Shown here piece after piece: positions 37,985 through 48,171 of a DNA stretch of 64,000 bases. Under the pieces are notes generated by a model. The model had not been told where the DNA came from. It worked only from the letters and a program-made list of their open reading frames with translations, and did not search any database. How positions within the stretch are numbered: position 1 is the stretch's first letter; each line of letters begins with the position of its first letter. The position numbers were made by a program, and so were the translations under genes. This stretch comes from Pseudomonas sp. HS6 (GTDB taxonomy: Bacteria > Pseudomonadota > Gammaproteobacteria > Pseudomonadales > Pseudomonadaceae): contig NZ_CP067412.1 in the NCBI RefSeq assembly GCF_023375815.1, positions 372,001-436,000 on the forward strand, read 5' to 3'.

Positions 37985-39262
37985 CTACAGGATATTGGAG
38001 TAATCCGCCTCGATCCGGTCCAGGCTCAAGTGGTTGAGGAAGTTGGAGAAGCACATCCACGCCGACAACGCATTCAGATCGCGGAACTGATCCGGCAAAT
38101 ACTTGGGCGCCACCACCAGGCCTTCATCCACCAGTTGACGCAGGGTTCGCATGTCCTCAAGCGTGGTCTTGCCGCAGAACAACAGCGGGATCTGTTCAAG
38201 CTTGCCCTTGCGCACGGCCAACTGAATATAGTTGTAAACCATGATGAAGCCCTTGAGGTAGGACAAGTCTTTGGTGAATGGCAGACCGGTCGGGGTCGAT
38301 CCACGGAAAACCCGACTGGCGTTGCCGTAACTTTCCGCCATCTCGAAGCCCTGCTCGCGGAAGAACTCGAACACCTGAAGGAAATCCGCGCCCTCCTCGA
38401 CCATGTGAATGGCGCGGGTGCGGTTGGTGAGTTTGCGCAAGCGGCTCGGGTAGGAGGCGAAGGTGATGATTTCCATCAGGATCGCCAGGCCTTCCTGAGT
38501 CACCGTCGACGAGGGCGGGCCCTTGGACAGGAAGGTGCAGATCGGCTGGTTCAAGCCGTTGAGCGTGGTGCCCACGTGCACCAGGCCTTCGTGAACTTCC
38601 AGCGCGCGCACGTCGCGGTCGTTGAACATCGCATCGGTGCGGATCTTGATGTAGTCGGCGCCCGCCGCCGCGTCGGCAACGATCCCGTCGGACTCGAACA
38701 CGCGGATGGTTTCCTCGGCCTCACCGAACACTTTGTTCAGTCGGGTTTGCAGCAAGTGTACGGCGTCCTTGGCGGTGAGGATCTTCGGTTCGTCCTTCAG
38801 GTCGCCACGGCCGTCGATGTTGTTCAGGTAGTCCGACATCATCAGGCCAAGGTCGGCCAGGGTCGGGTCACCGGCGTGGAACGCATCGGACGCAGCGCCG
38901 TACAGTTCCTGGGAAATCAGGCCGAAATCCTCGGTGCCGCGCGCTTCGAGCATGCGCACCACCATCCGGTATTCCTTGCACATGCGACGCATGATCTGGC
39001 CGACCGGGTTGAACTGGCCCAGCTGGCGGGTGATGTCGCGCTCGATGTTCTGGAATTCCAGCTTCACCTTGCTCGAATCAAAGGACAGCGGCCGGTTGAG
39101 GTAATAGTCACGATCCACCGCCGGCAATTCCTTGCCCTTGGCCTTGAGAAAGCCCTTGCGGACGTTCTCGTCCCACTTGACTGCGTCAAGGACGCGAATC
39201 GGCGTCTGCGCCAGCACAATGCGATCGGACAGCGTGCGTATCGTCTGCTGGTAATCGTCCAC
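37985..39262 (-). CDS. QEGLA-motif (DUF1704) putative metallopeptidase
   Basis: This 425-residue protein matches the family called flavohemoglobin expression-modulating QEGLA motif protein. It contains HEGLVH (H224, E225, H229) and QEGLA (Q256, E257), i.e. HExxxH followed 28 residues later by a Glu. This is the layout of the eukaryotic MATCAP/TMCP tyrosine carboxypeptidases, which belong to the same DUF1704 superfamily. It starts with GTG at 39262, 7 bases after GGAG. The nearby upstream gene is a lipoprotein of unknown role. The historical flavohemoglobin link is indirect; I regard hydrolytic activity as the better hypothesis. Confidence 0.82.
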   Translation of the reverse strand: MDDYQQTIRTLSDRIVLAQTPIRVLDAVKWDENVRKGFLKAKGKELPAVDRDYYLNRPLSFDSSKVKLEFQNIERDITRQLGQFNPVGQIMRRMCKEYRMVVRMLEARGTEDFGLISQELYGAASDAFHAGDPTLADLGLMMSDYLNNIDGRGDLKDEPKILTAKDAVHLLQTRLNKVFGEAEETIRVFESDGIVADAAAGADYIKIRTDAMFNDRDVRALEVHEGLVHVGTTLNGLNQPICTFLSKGPPSSTVTQEGLAILMEIITFASYPSRLRKLTNRTRAIHMVEEGADFLQVFEFFREQGFEMAESYGNASRVFRGSTPTGLPFTKDLSYLKGFIMVYNYIQLAVRKGKLEQIPLLFCGKTTLEDMRTLRQLVDEGLVVAPKYLPDQFRDLNALSAWMCFSNFLNHLSLDRIEADYSNIL

Positions 39263-39295
39263 CCGAAACTCCTGTAGAAAACATGACGAGCTGAA

Positions 39296-39850
39296 TTATT
39301 TGGCCTTGGCCTGATGCTGATAGCGCGCCGCTTCGACGAAAACGTCGGAATTGGCCGGGTCGTCGAGGTAAGCAAAGACCTTTTCAAGCGCGCTGTCGAC
39401 CAGCACACCCTCGCCGTCATCGGTCTGGAAGCTTTGACCGTCGAGGCTTTTCTGCGCGATGGCCTGGTTGATCTGTTCAAGATCGAGGTTGTAGATCACC
39501 AACTCATGTTTGTCGGTGAGTTCGAAACCGGCAATGGTGAAGTGCCCGCCATACTGCGCCGGCACCTTCGCCGACAGATACCAGCGATTGCCATGGCGCG
39601 ACACGGTGAACGGATAGGCTTCGCGTTCCCGGGGGTTTGACTTGAAGTAAGCGACCGCCTGATAGCGGTCGTTGCCCAGGCGCGTCAGTTCCAGGTTCAT
39701 CGGCTCGTCCCAGGCATTGGTGCTCGACCATTGGCCTAGCAGGCCCTTGGGCGCCGGCTCACTGGCGGGCAGCGGATCCTTGAAGGTCACCAGACAACCG
39801 CTGAGCAGCAGGAACGACAGCGCGATCAACGCGCCACGCCAGGCTTTCAT
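39296..39850 (-). CDS. Hypothetical lipoprotein
   Basis: This 184-residue protein has a lipoprotein signal (MKAWRGALIALSFLLLSGC). The mature part reads LLGQWSSTNAWDEPMNLELTR, then VSRHGNRWYLSAKVP, suggesting a small lipocalin-like or beta-rich domain followed by a helical end. It is 33 bases upstream of the QEGLA gene on the same strand, so co-expression is likely. No named family recognised. Confidence 0.78.
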   Translation of the reverse strand: MKAWRGALIALSFLLLSGCLVTFKDPLPASEPAPKGLLGQWSSTNAWDEPMNLELTRLGNDRYQAVAYFKSNPREREAYPFTVSRHGNRWYLSAKVPAQYGGHFTIAGFELTDKHELVIYNLDLEQINQAIAQKSLDGQSFQTDDGEGVLVDSALEKVFAYLDDPANSDVFVEAARYQHQAKAK

Positions 39851-39885
39851 TCAACACTCCCTAGACCCGAACTCACTAGCGAACC

Positions 39886-39975
39886 TGTGGGAGCGAGCTT
39901 GCTCGCGATGGCGGAGTGTCAGCCAATGAAGACGTTGAATGACAGATCGCCATCGCGAGCAAGCTTGCTCCCACA
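39886..39975. repeat. REPIN upstream of the lipoprotein gene
   Basis: Inverted REPs carry GAGCTTGCTCGC (left) and a one-base variant (right). It ends 10 bases from the stop of the TetR gene. Confidence 0.87.
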
Positions 39976-39985
39976 GGGGATTGCG

Positions 39986-40702
39986 TTACATCGACGCCAG
40001 CACCAGATGCATATAGCGCGTCAGAATGCCAAGCATGTCCTCTTCGGCCAAAGGCTCGGCGTCGTTGAGCAGGCCCTGATATTCCATCCGTCCGATAATC
40101 GCCGTCAACACCTTGGCATCCTGCTGCGGCTCACGTGAGCCCAATACCTGGAACAACTGGCAGGTGCCCTGCAACAGAATCTGCTGATGGGAACGCACCA
40201 ATACCGCCAGTCGTGGGTTGAGCAGCGCTTCCTGACGGAACGCCTGTTCAGCCATCAAGTGCTCGCGGCGATTGACCAGTTGACGGTGCACGTAGTCGGC
40301 CATCAACCGGGCGATGTCGTCAGCCAGTTGCGAGCGCGATTCAGGGCTGCCGTCGCCGCTGACCACCATCTCGCGCAGCAGACCTTCGTTGTTGATCCAC
40401 AGCTTGGCCATGTAGGCCGCGCTGCGTTCGACGTATTGGGCGAAGGTATCGGTGAGCAGGTCATCGATGTCCTTGAAGTAGTACGTGGTGGCCGACAACG
40501 GCACACCGGCCTCGGCGGCCACCGCCCGGTGACGCACGGCGCGCACGCCGTCGCGTACGACAATACGCATCGCCGCATCGAGAATGTCCTGCCGACGCTG
40601 CTCGCTGCCCTGTCGGCTGGCCTTGCGGCCCTGGTACTGAACACTTTCAGCGACCGCAGTGGCGATACCCGCTGCACCCTCTTGAGCCATTGCACCGATC
40701 AC
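39986..40702 (-). CDS. TetR-family regulator upstream of lysS
   Basis: This regulator has an N-terminal HTH (SEQRRQDILDAAMRIVVRDG, then VPLSATTYYFKDIDDLLTDTF) and a C-terminal domain of the YjdC-like type. I chose GTG 40702 because AGAGGAA lies 8 bases upstream; ATG at 40711 sits directly on that site and ATG at 40690 is another option. The lysS-regulator pairing is shared with P. aeruginosa. Its targets are unknown; a role in controlling lysS is not implied by the spacing, since a terminator lies between. Confidence 0.78.
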   Translation of the reverse strand: MIGAMAQEGAAGIATAVAESVQYQGRKASRQGSEQRRQDILDAAMRIVVRDGVRAVRHRAVAAEAGVPLSATTYYFKDIDDLLTDTFAQYVERSAAYMAKLWINNEGLLREMVVSGDGSPESRSQLADDIARLMADYVHRQLVNRREHLMAEQAFRQEALLNPRLAVLVRSHQQILLQGTCQLFQVLGSREPQQDAKVLTAIIGRMEYQGLLNDAEPLAEEDMLGILTRYMHLVLASM

Positions 40703-40769
40703 GACAGGCATTCCTCTGTTGTTTTTTTCAAAAGTAACCATTTGATACGTTTGTACCAGACAGGCAATA

Positions 40770-40800
40770 AAAAGCCGCCCATTTCAGGCGGCTTTTTTAT
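40770..40800 (-). terminator. Terminator of lysS
   Basis: AAAAGCCGCC / GGCGGCTTTT with a 7-nt loop has T runs in both directions and so can end transcription of lysS on the minus strand. Confidence 0.9.
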
Positions 40801-40808
40801 TGAAACAC

Positions 40809-42311
40809 TTACGCTTGCGGCCGCATGTGCGGGAACAGGATCACGTCGCGGATCGACGGGGAGTTGGTCAGCAGCATCACCAGACGGTCGATACCGATAC
40901 CTTCACCGGCTGTTGGCGGCATGCCGTACTCCAGCGCGCGAACGAAGTCGGCGTCGTAGTGCATGGCTTCGTCGTCGCCGGCGTCCTTGTCGGCCACCTG
41001 CGCCATGAAGCGCTCGGCCTGGTCTTCTGCGTCGTTCAACTCGGAGTAGGCGTTGGCGATTTCACGGCCACCGATGAACAGCTCGAAGCGGTCGGTGACG
41101 TTCGGGTTGTCGTCGTTGCGACGGGCCAGCGGCGACACTTCAAATGGGTACTGAGTGATGAAGTGCGGCTGTTCCAGCTTGTGCTCGACCAGTTCTTCGA
41201 AAATCATCACCTGCAGTTTGCCCAGACCTTCGAAGCCCAGCACCTTGGCGCCGGCCTTCTTGGCGATGTCGCGAGCCTTGTCGATGTCGTTCAGGTCATC
41301 GGCGGTCAGTTCAGGGTTGTACTTGAGGATCGAGTCGAACACCGACAGGCGCACGAACGGCTCGCCGAAGTGGAACACCTTGTCGCCGTACGGCACGTCG
41401 GTGGACCCCAGCACAAGCTGCGCCAGCTCACGGAACAGTTCTTCGGTCAGGTCCATGTTGTCTTCGTAGTCGGCGTAAGCCTGGTAGAACTCCAACATGG
41501 TGAATTCAGGGTTGTGACGAGTCGAAACGCCTTCGTTACGGAAGTTGCGGTTGATCTCGAACACTTTCTCGAAACCACCAACCACCAGACGCTTGAGGTA
41601 CAGCTCTGGCGCGATACGCAGGAACATTTCCATGTCCAGCGCGTTGTGGTGGGTTTCGAACGGCTTGGCCGCGGCGCCGCCAGGGATGGTCTGCAGCATC
41701 GGCGTTTCGACTTCGAGGAAGTCGCGCTTCATCAGGAAGCTGCGGATGTGCGCGATCACTTGCGAACGTACGCGGAAGGTCTGACGCACGTCTTCGTTGA
41801 CGATCAGGTCAACGTAGCGCTGGCGGTAACGCTGTTCGGTGTCGGTCAGGCCGTGGTGCTTGTCAGGCAGCGGGCGCAGGGATTTGGTCAGCAGGCGCAC
41901 GCTGGTCATTTCGACGTACAGGTCGCCCTTGCCGGAACGGGCCAGGGTGCCTTCAGCGGCGATGATGTCGCCCATGTCCCAGGTTTTCACCGCGGCCAGG
42001 GTGTCTTCGGACAGGGTCTTGCGGTTGACGTAGACCTGGATGCGACCGGTCATGTCCTGGATCACCATGAACGAGCCACGGTTGAGCATGATTCGACCAG
42101 CAACCTTGACCGGGATCGCAGCCTCTGCCAGCTCTTCCTTGGTCTTGTCCGCGTACTGTTTCTGCAGTGCTTCGCAGTAGTTTTCGCGGCGGAAGTCGTT
42201 CGGGAAGGCATTGCCCTTGGCGCGCTCGGCAGCAAGCTTTTCCTTGCGCAGGGCGATCAGGGAGTTTTCTTCCTGTTGCAATGCTTGCGGATCGAGTTGT
42301 TGGTCGCTCAT
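40809..42311 (-). CDS. lysS: Lysyl-tRNA synthetase (class II)
   Basis: This 500-residue class IIb synthetase charges tRNA-Lys. The N-terminal OB-fold anticodon-binding domain contains [18 protein letters not shown]. Motif 2 is in [23 protein letters not shown], and motif 3 is [13 protein letters not shown]. It follows prfB on the minus strand with only 78 bases between, the universal prfB-lysS order. A hairpin and a REP lie in this spacer. Confidence 0.97.
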   Translation of the reverse strand: MSDQQLDPQALQQEENSLIALRKEKLAAERAKGNAFPNDFRRENYCEALQKQYADKTKEELAEAAIPVKVAGRIMLNRGSFMVIQDMTGRIQVYVNRKTLSEDTLAAVKTWDMGDIIAAEGTLARSGKGDLYVEMTSVRLLTKSLRPLPDKHHGLTDTEQRYRQRYVDLIVNEDVRQTFRVRSQVIAHIRSFLMKRDFLEVETPMLQTIPGGAAAKPFETHHNALDMEMFLRIAPELYLKRLVVGGFEKVFEINRNFRNEGVSTRHNPEFTMLEFYQAYADYEDNMDLTEELFRELAQLVLGSTDVPYGDKVFHFGEPFVRLSVFDSILKYNPELTADDLNDIDKARDIAKKAGAKVLGFEGLGKLQVMIFEELVEHKLEQPHFITQYPFEVSPLARRNDDNPNVTDRFELFIGGREIANAYSELNDAEDQAERFMAQVADKDAGDDEAMHYDADFVRALEYGMPPTAGEGIGIDRLVMLLTNSPSIRDVILFPHMRPQA

Positions 42312-42340
42312 GTCTTTAGATATTCCATCAGGTTCGTTGC

Positions 42341-42382
42341 CCCCGGCCTGAGGCCGGGGATCGCCGGCTAGCCGGCTCCTAC
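42341..42382. repeat. Hairpin plus REP in the prfB-lysS spacer
   Basis: CCCCGGCC-tga-GGCCGGGG (42341-42359) directly abuts a single REP (reverse complement TGTAGGAGCCGGCTAGCCGG, 42358-42382). It may adjust the prfB:lysS mRNA ratio. Confidence 0.7.
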
Positions 42383-42389
42383 AAATGTC

Positions 42390-43485
42390 TTACAGCCCGG
42401 ACTTCAGGCTGGCATACAGGTATTCGTCGATGTCGCCGTCGAGCACCTTGTCGCAGTCGCTGCGTTCGATGTTGGTGCGCAGATCCTTGATCCGCGACGC
42501 ATCAAGCACGTACGAACGGATCTGGTGACCCCAGCCGATGTCCGACTTGGTGTCTTCCAGCGCCTGGGACGCCGCGTTGCGCTTCTGCATTTCCTGCTCG
42601 TACAACTTGGCCCGCAGCATTTTCATGGCGGTGTCCTTGTTCGCGTGCTGGGAACGTTCGTTCTGGCAGCTGACCACGGTGTTGGTCGGTACGTGGGTGA
42701 TACGTACGGCCGAGTCGGTGGTGTTTACGTGCTGACCACCGGCACCGGAGGAACGATAGGTGTCGATCCGCAGGTCTGCCGGGTTGATTTCGATTTCCAC
42801 CTTGTCGTCGATCTCTGGCGAGACGAAAACTGCGGAGAACGAGGTGTGGCGACGGTTGCCGGAGTCGAACGGGCTCTTGCGCACCAGACGGTGCACGCCG
42901 ATCTCGGTCCGCAACCAGCCAAAGGCGTATTCGCCCTTGATGTGCACGGTAGCGCCCTTGATCCCGGCGACTTCACCGGCCGACAGCTCCATGATGGTCG
43001 CGTCGAAACCGCGTTTGTCGGCCCAGCGCAGGTACATGCGCAGCAGGATGTTGGCCCAGTCCTGGGCTTCGGTGCCGCCGGAACCGGCCTGGATGTCCAG
43101 GTAGGCGTTGTTCGGGTCCATCTCGTGGCTGAACATACGGCGGAATTCGAGTTTGGCGAGGTTTTCCTCGAGACGGGCCAGCTCGGCGACGACATCGCCC
43201 ACTGCGCCTTCGTCGTTCTCTTCGACGGCCATGTCCAGCAGGTCGCGGCAATCGGCCAGACCGCCGTTCAACTCGTCGAGGGTATCGACGATCTGCGCCA
43301 GCGCAGAGCGCTCGCGGCCCAGCTCCTGAGCGTATTCAGGTTTGTTCCAGACTGCAGGATCTTCAAGCTCGCGATTGACTTCGGTCAGACGCTCATGCTT
43401 TTGATCGTAGTCAAAGATACCCCCGAATAGTTTCGGAGCGCTCGGACAGGTCCTTGATGGTGTTCAGGATCGGGTTGATTTCCAT
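42390..43485 (-). CDS. prfB: Peptide chain release factor 2 (programmed +1 frameshift)
   Basis: RF2 terminates at UGA and UAA. Translation starts at 43485 ([11 protein letters not shown]) and runs 24 codons to CTT TGA (TGA at 43413-43411). A +1 shift continues with GAC TAC (DYDQK) for 340 more residues, giving 364 in total, as in E. coli (365). The GGGGG Shine-Dalgarno-like run and TATCTTTGAC slippery site are conserved. Motifs are the SPF recognition region ([15 protein letters not shown]) and the GGQ loop ([20 protein letters not shown]). The frame break is genuine autoregulation, not damage. Confidence 0.96.
43408..43424 (-). promoter_or_regulatory. RF2 autoregulatory frameshift site
   Basis: The sequence GGGGGTATCTTTGAC contains the UGA stop at codon 25 after CUU. 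The upstream G-rich run pairs with the 16S rRNA anti-SD, pushing the ribosome forward when RF2 is scarce. Confidence 0.93.
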
Positions 43486-43612
43486 GACGGGCAGCACTCG
43501 TTGGCGAACTTTTGAAAGCCGGCGAGTATAACGTAATCGGGCTGTCACGGCAGCCCGTCTGGCGGCTTCGGGGGGAATGGCTTGAGGTTTTCTGTCTGGG
43601 TTGAGATTGCCT

Positions 43613-43813
43613 GCCCTCACCCTAGCCCTCTCCCAGAGGGAGAGGGGACCGATCGGGGGATATTCGAGAGATACCCCGACGTGAAATAGTTTTACTGAAT
43701 CCGGAACTGCCGAGCTTGCAGATCCATAATCGACTCGGTCGATCAGGTCGATGGATAACGCCAGACACCTCGGTCAGCCCCCTCTCCCTCCGGGAGAGGG
43801 TTGGGGTGAGGGC
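43613..43813. repeat. MITE-like element with inverted ends, complete copy
   Basis: The 201-base unit has 22-bp terminal inverted repeats (left GCCCTCACCCTAGCCCTCTCCC split from the right by two mismatches); each end forms its own hairpin CCCTCTCCC...GGGAGAGGG. Internal motifs CCCCGACGTGAAATA, ATCCATAATCGACTCGG and CGCCAGACACCTCGGTCAG recur at 20.4 kb and 36.3 kb. No target duplication is obvious. It occupies the prfB-wspR spacer (334 bases). Confidence 0.7.
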
Positions 43814-43819
43814 GAGCCA

Positions 43820-44821
43820 TTACTCGATCCTCACCTGATTACGCCCATTGTTCTTCGCCAGATACAAACCGCGGTCCGCCGCCGAGATCAGCAACCGGCA
43901 GTCGCTGCCCGACTCTGGCACCATCGTCGCCAGCCCGATGCTGATGGTCAGGCTCGAACCTTCGTTCGGGGTATTGTGCGGAATCTTCAGCGCCGCCACG
44001 GTCTGGCGCAGTTTCTCCGCCACCAGTCGCGCCCCGCCCGGCGAGGTGTTGGGCAGCACCAGCGCAAACTCTTCGCCGCCATAACGCGCCGGCAGATCGG
44101 ACGGCCGGGCGCTGGCCTCGCGGATCGCCGTGGCGACCTTGCGCAGGGCTTCGTCGCCTTCGACGTGGCCGAAGGTGTCGTTGTAGGACTTGAAGTAATC
44201 GACATCGATCATCAGCAACGACAACTGGCTCTGGTCACGCAGCGAACGGCGCCACTCCAGCTCCAGGTATTCGTCGAAGTGCCGGCGGTTGGACAGCCCG
44301 GTCAGGCCGTCGGAGTTCATCAGACGCTGCAGCACCAGGTTGGTGTCGAGCAATTGCTGCTGGCTGACCCGCAACGCGCGATAGGCCGCATCCCGTTGCA
44401 ACAACGTCATGTAGGAGCGCGAGTGATAACGGATGCGCGCCACCAGTTCGATGTTGTCCGGCAGTTTTACCAGGTAATCGTTGGCCCCGGCCGAGAACGC
44501 CGCGCTCTTGATCAGCGGGTCTTCCTTGGTCGACAGGACGATGATCGGGATGTCCTTGGTCGCCGGGTGATTGCGGTATTCGCGCACCAGGCTCAGGCCA
44601 TCGAGACCGGGCATCACCAGGTCCTGCAGGATCACCGTCGGCTTGATCCGCACCGCGTGGGCCACGGCCTGATGCGGGTCGGAGCAGAAGTGGAAGTCGA
44701 TGTTCTCTTCATTCGACAGCCCACGGCGCACGGCTTCGCCGATCATCGCCTGATCGTCCACCAACAACACCATGGCGGCGTTCTCGTCGGTTTTGATGTC
44801 ATCGATCTGTAAGTCATTCAT
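43820..44821 (-). CDS. wspR: Diguanylate cyclase response regulator WspR
   Basis: This 333-residue protein makes cyclic di-GMP from two GTP. The receiver domain (residues 17-140) has phospho-acceptor D67 in [13 protein letters not shown]. The GGDEF domain has the active motif GGEEF (248-252) with an intact inhibitory I-site RPSD (239-242) five residues ahead, so product feedback is expected. It is the output of the Wsp system: phosphorylation by WspE activates it, raising c-di-GMP and exopolysaccharide, which is the basis of wrinkly-spreader phenotypes. It is the last gene of the operon, 48 bases after wspF. Confidence 0.96.
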   Translation of the reverse strand: MNDLQIDDIKTDENAAMVLLVDDQAMIGEAVRRGLSNEENIDFHFCSDPHQAVAHAVRIKPTVILQDLVMPGLDGLSLVREYRNHPATKDIPIIVLSTKEDPLIKSAAFSAGANDYLVKLPDNIELVARIRYHSRSYMTLLQRDAAYRALRVSQQQLLDTNLVLQRLMNSDGLTGLSNRRHFDEYLELEWRRSLRDQSQLSLLMIDVDYFKSYNDTFGHVEGDEALRKVATAIREASARPSDLPARYGGEEFALVLPNTSPGGARLVAEKLRQTVAALKIPHNTPNEGSSLTISIGLATMVPESGSDCRLLISAADRGLYLAKNNGRNQVRIE

Positions 44822-44869
44822 GGGCGGTCACCTGAGTGCTGCGGGGGCCAGGATTGCGGATGGACGTGT

Positions 44870-45880
44870 TCATTTGGGGAAAATCTCCAGCAATCGTGGC
44901 GCTATCTTTTCCAGTGGACGGATTTCTACGGCTGCATCAATGGCCGCGGCGGCCTTGGGCATGCCGTACACCGCACTGCTTTGCTGATCCTGCGCGATGG
45001 TCAGGTACCCCTGTTGGCGCATGAGCTTAAGCCCTTGCGCCCCGTCGCGTCCCATCCCGGTCAATAAAACCCCGACGGCGTCACCATTCCAGTAGTTGGC
45101 GACGCTTTCGAAAAACACGTCGATCGAGGGGCGGTAGATTTCGTTGACCGGCTCGGCGGTGTAGGCCAGCGTGCCGTTCTTGAGTAATCGGATGTGATGA
45201 TTGGTGCCGGCCAGCAACACCGCGCCGGCCTGCGGCGGCTCTCCTTCCCGGGCCAAGCGCACGTCCAGGCCACTGGCGCTGGCCAGCCATTCGGCCATGC
45301 CGGCGGCAAACACCTGATCGACATGCTGCACCAGCACGATAGCTGCGGAAAAGTTACGCGGCAGGCCTTTGAGCAATACTTCCAGCGCCGCCGGCCCGCC
45401 CGCTGACGAGCCAATCGCCACCAGCCGCTGGCACGACCCCGAACTGCGCGGCGTTGTCTGGGCCGGGCGCGAGCGAGCAGTTTTTTCGCCGATCAACCAG
45501 CCGATATTCAGAATCTTGCGCAACAGCGGCGCGGCCGCCTGCTGGGCGTTGCCGGCGCCAAGGGCCGGGGTATCGACCACGTCCAGCGCACCGTGGCCCA
45601 TGGCTTCGAACACCCGATGCACGTTCTGCTGGCGGTCGACCGTGACGATGACAATCGCGCACGGGCTCTCGGCCATGATTCGCCGGGTGGCTTCGACGCC
45701 ATCCATCACCGGCATGATCAAGTCCATGAGGATCAGATCCGGGGTGTTTTCCGCGCACAGGCGCACCGCTTCGGCGCCGTTGTTGGCGACCCACACCACC
45801 TGATGCGCCGGTTCGAAGGCCAGCGCCCGGCGCAGGGCCTCCACCGCCAAAGGCATGTCGTTGACGATTGCGATCTTCAT
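44870..45880 (-). CDS. wspF: Chemotaxis-type methylesterase WspF
   Basis: This 336-residue CheB homolog has an N-terminal receiver domain with D53 ([11 protein letters not shown]) and a C-terminal methylesterase domain. The latter's triad is visible as S159 ([12 protein letters not shown]), H186 (VLVQHVDQ) and Asp in [11 protein letters not shown]. It removes methyl groups from WspA and damps signalling; loss-of-function mutations give constitutive c-di-GMP production. It overlaps wspE by 4 bases. Confidence 0.96.
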   Translation of the reverse strand: MKIAIVNDMPLAVEALRRALAFEPAHQVVWVANNGAEAVRLCAENTPDLILMDLIMPVMDGVEATRRIMAESPCAIVIVTVDRQQNVHRVFEAMGHGALDVVDTPALGAGNAQQAAAPLLRKILNIGWLIGEKTARSRPAQTTPRSSGSCQRLVAIGSSAGGPAALEVLLKGLPRNFSAAIVLVQHVDQVFAAGMAEWLASASGLDVRLAREGEPPQAGAVLLAGTNHHIRLLKNGTLAYTAEPVNEIYRPSIDVFFESVANYWNGDAVGVLLTGMGRDGAQGLKLMRQQGYLTIAQDQQSSAVYGMPKAAAAIDAAVEIRPLEKIAPRLLEIFPK

Positions 45881-48171
45881 GCCCGCGCTCCTCCGATGAG
45901 CTCAACCACCGCGTCGAGCAGGGCGTCGTCATGAAAACTGGCCTTGGCTAAATAATAGTCGGCTCCGGCGTCCAGTCCACGGCGCCGGTCTTCCTCGCGA
46001 TCCTTGTAGGACACCACCATCACCGGCAGCGATTGCAGACGGTTGTCGCGACGCAACAGCGAAACCAGTTCGATGCCGTCCATGCGCGGCATGTCGATAT
46101 CAGTGATCAGCAGGTCGAAGTCCTCGGAGCGCAGGGCGTTCCAGCCGTCCATGCCGTCCACCGCAACAGCCACGTCATAGCCGCGATTGAGCAGCAGCTT
46201 GCGTTGCAACTCGCGCACCGTCAGCGAATCGTCGACCACCAGAATCCGTTTGCGCGCTGCTTCTGCGGCCTGATGGCCGTGGCGGGCAATGCGCTCCAGA
46301 CGCCCGGTGTTGAGCAGTTTGTCTACCGAACGCAGCATGTCTTCGACATCGACGATCAGCACCACCGAACCATCGTCGAGCAGGGCCCCGGCGGAAATGT
46401 CCTGCACCTTGCCCAGCCGCTCGTCCAGCGGCAGCACCACCAGCGTGCGCTCGCCGATGAAGCGCTCGACCGCCACGCCGTAGATCGCGTCGCGCTCGCG
46501 AATCACCACGACCTTCAGCGTATCGCCGCTGTTCTGGCTGGCCGGACGCTGCAACAACTGACTGGCCGCAACGAGCCCGACATGCCGGCCCTCGTGCCAA
46601 AAATGCTGACGACCTTCGACCTGCACGATGTCGTCCGGCGCCAGATCGCACATGCGCTCGATGTGCGCCAGCGGGAAGGCGTAGGCCTCATCGCCGACCT
46701 CCACCACCAGGCTGCGCACCACCGACAGGGTCAGTGGCACTTCGAGATGGAAGCGGCTGCCCTCGCCCGCCGTCTGCTCAAGCACCACCGCGCCGCGCAA
46801 TTGGCGGACCATGTGCTGAACGGCATCGAGGCCAACGCCACGCCCAGACACTTCGGTGACCTTGTCCCGCAGGCTGAAACCCGGCAAAAACAGGAACGTC
46901 AGCAGCTCTTCTTCGCTCAACTGGGCGGCGGTTTCGGCGGGCGACAACTGTCTCTCGACGATGCTGCGGCGGACCTTTTCCAGATCCACACCGTTGCCAT
47001 CATCGCTCAATTCCAGCACCAGCAACCCGGCCTGGTGTGAGGCACGCAGGCGGATCAACCCTTCCTCGGGTTTGCCTTTGAGCAGGCGCTCTTCCGGCGT
47101 TTCGATGCCGTGATCGACCGCATTGCGCAGCAGGTGCGTGAGCGGTGCTTCGAGTTTTTCCAAAACGTCGCGGTCGACCTGGGTTTTCTCGCCTTCGATC
47201 TCCAGTCTCACCTGCTTGCCGAGGCTGCGGCCCAGGTCGCGCACCATCCGCACCTGACCGGACAGCACATCGGCGAACGGCCGCATACGGCAGGCTAGCG
47301 CGGTGTCGTAGAGCACCTGCGCGCGCTGACTCGCCTGCCAGGCAAACTCGTCAAGTTCGGCGTTTTTCTCTGCCAGCAACTGTTGGGATTCGGAAAGCAA
47401 ACGCCGCGCATCTTCCAACGCTTCCTGGGCCTCAAGGCTCAGGGCATGCTCCTTGAGATGAACGTTGAGACTTTCCAGCGCCCGCAAACCGTTGTTCTGC
47501 ATGCGCTTGAGGCGCTGCATCGTGGCCAGATGCGGCTTGAGGCGCTGGGTTTCCACCAGGGACTTGCTCGACAGATCGAGCAGGCTGTTCAGGCGTTCGG
47601 CGGTGACCCGCAGCACCCGCTCGCCACCTTCGGTGGTACGTTTGCTCTTGCGCAGTGCGGGCTCTGGCTCGGCAGTTTCGACGGGGATTTCAACCGGCGT
47701 CGACTCAACTACTGGAGGTGGCTGAAGCTGCAACTCGGCCATCGGCGGTGCACTTGGCGCGGTCGGTACAAGCGCCGCTGCCGCCGGGTCGAGCAAACCG
47801 CCCATCAACGCCACGTAAGCTTCGATGTCCGCCGGTTGCGGGCCATTGGCCGGGGTGGCTATACGCATCAGCAAGTCTGTGCCCTGCAACAGCGCGTCGA
47901 TATGTTCCGGGCGCAGGAACAGCCGCCCTTCCTGCGCACTGACCAGACAATCTTCCATCACGTGGGCGACGCTGACGCCGCTGTCGATGCCGACGATCCG
48001 CGCCGCACCTTTCAACGAGTGCGCCGCCCGCATGCACGACTCGAGCTGATCGGCCTGGGTCGGATTGCGCTCCAGCGCCAGCAGCCCGGCGCTGAGCACC
48101 AGGGTCTGGGCTTCGGCTTCGAGGCTGAACAGCTCCAGCAGGGAGGCGTCGCGCATTTGCTCGGGGGTCAT
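45877..48171 (-). CDS. wspE: Hybrid sensor kinase WspE (CheA-REC)
   Basis: This 764-residue CheA-type kinase with an attached receiver contains an HPt domain with H51 ([13 protein letters not shown]), a dimerisation region, an HATPase ([19 protein letters not shown], then [12 protein letters not shown] and [13 protein letters not shown]), a CheW-like domain, and a C-terminal receiver ([18 protein letters not shown]). It phosphorylates WspR and WspF in response to WspA clusters. It overlaps wspD and wspF by 4 bases each. Confidence 0.96.
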   Translation of the reverse strand: MTPEQMRDASLLELFSLEAEAQTLVLSAGLLALERNPTQADQLESCMRAAHSLKGAARIVGIDSGVSVAHVMEDCLVSAQEGRLFLRPEHIDALLQGTDLLMRIATPANGPQPADIEAYVALMGGLLDPAAAALVPTAPSAPPMAELQLQPPPVVESTPVEIPVETAEPEPALRKSKRTTEGGERVLRVTAERLNSLLDLSSKSLVETQRLKPHLATMQRLKRMQNNGLRALESLNVHLKEHALSLEAQEALEDARRLLSESQQLLAEKNAELDEFAWQASQRAQVLYDTALACRMRPFADVLSGQVRMVRDLGRSLGKQVRLEIEGEKTQVDRDVLEKLEAPLTHLLRNAVDHGIETPEERLLKGKPEEGLIRLRASHQAGLLVLELSDDGNGVDLEKVRRSIVERQLSPAETAAQLSEEELLTFLFLPGFSLRDKVTEVSGRGVGLDAVQHMVRQLRGAVVLEQTAGEGSRFHLEVPLTLSVVRSLVVEVGDEAYAFPLAHIERMCDLAPDDIVQVEGRQHFWHEGRHVGLVAASQLLQRPASQNSGDTLKVVVIRERDAIYGVAVERFIGERTLVVLPLDERLGKVQDISAGALLDDGSVVLIVDVEDMLRSVDKLLNTGRLERIARHGHQAAEAARKRILVVDDSLTVRELQRKLLLNRGYDVAVAVDGMDGWNALRSEDFDLLITDIDMPRMDGIELVSLLRRDNRLQSLPVMVVSYKDREEDRRRGLDAGADYYLAKASFHDDALLDAVVELIGGARA

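Noticed and set aside
40800..42371. A 523-codon open frame antisense to lysS.
   Set aside because: Rich in Val/His/Gln as expected for the reverse complement of a well-conserved synthetase gene.
42390..43271. prfB starting at an internal methionine in the downstream frame.
   Set aside because: The true gene starts at 43485 and uses the programmed frameshift; the internal start would drop about 70 N-terminal residues.
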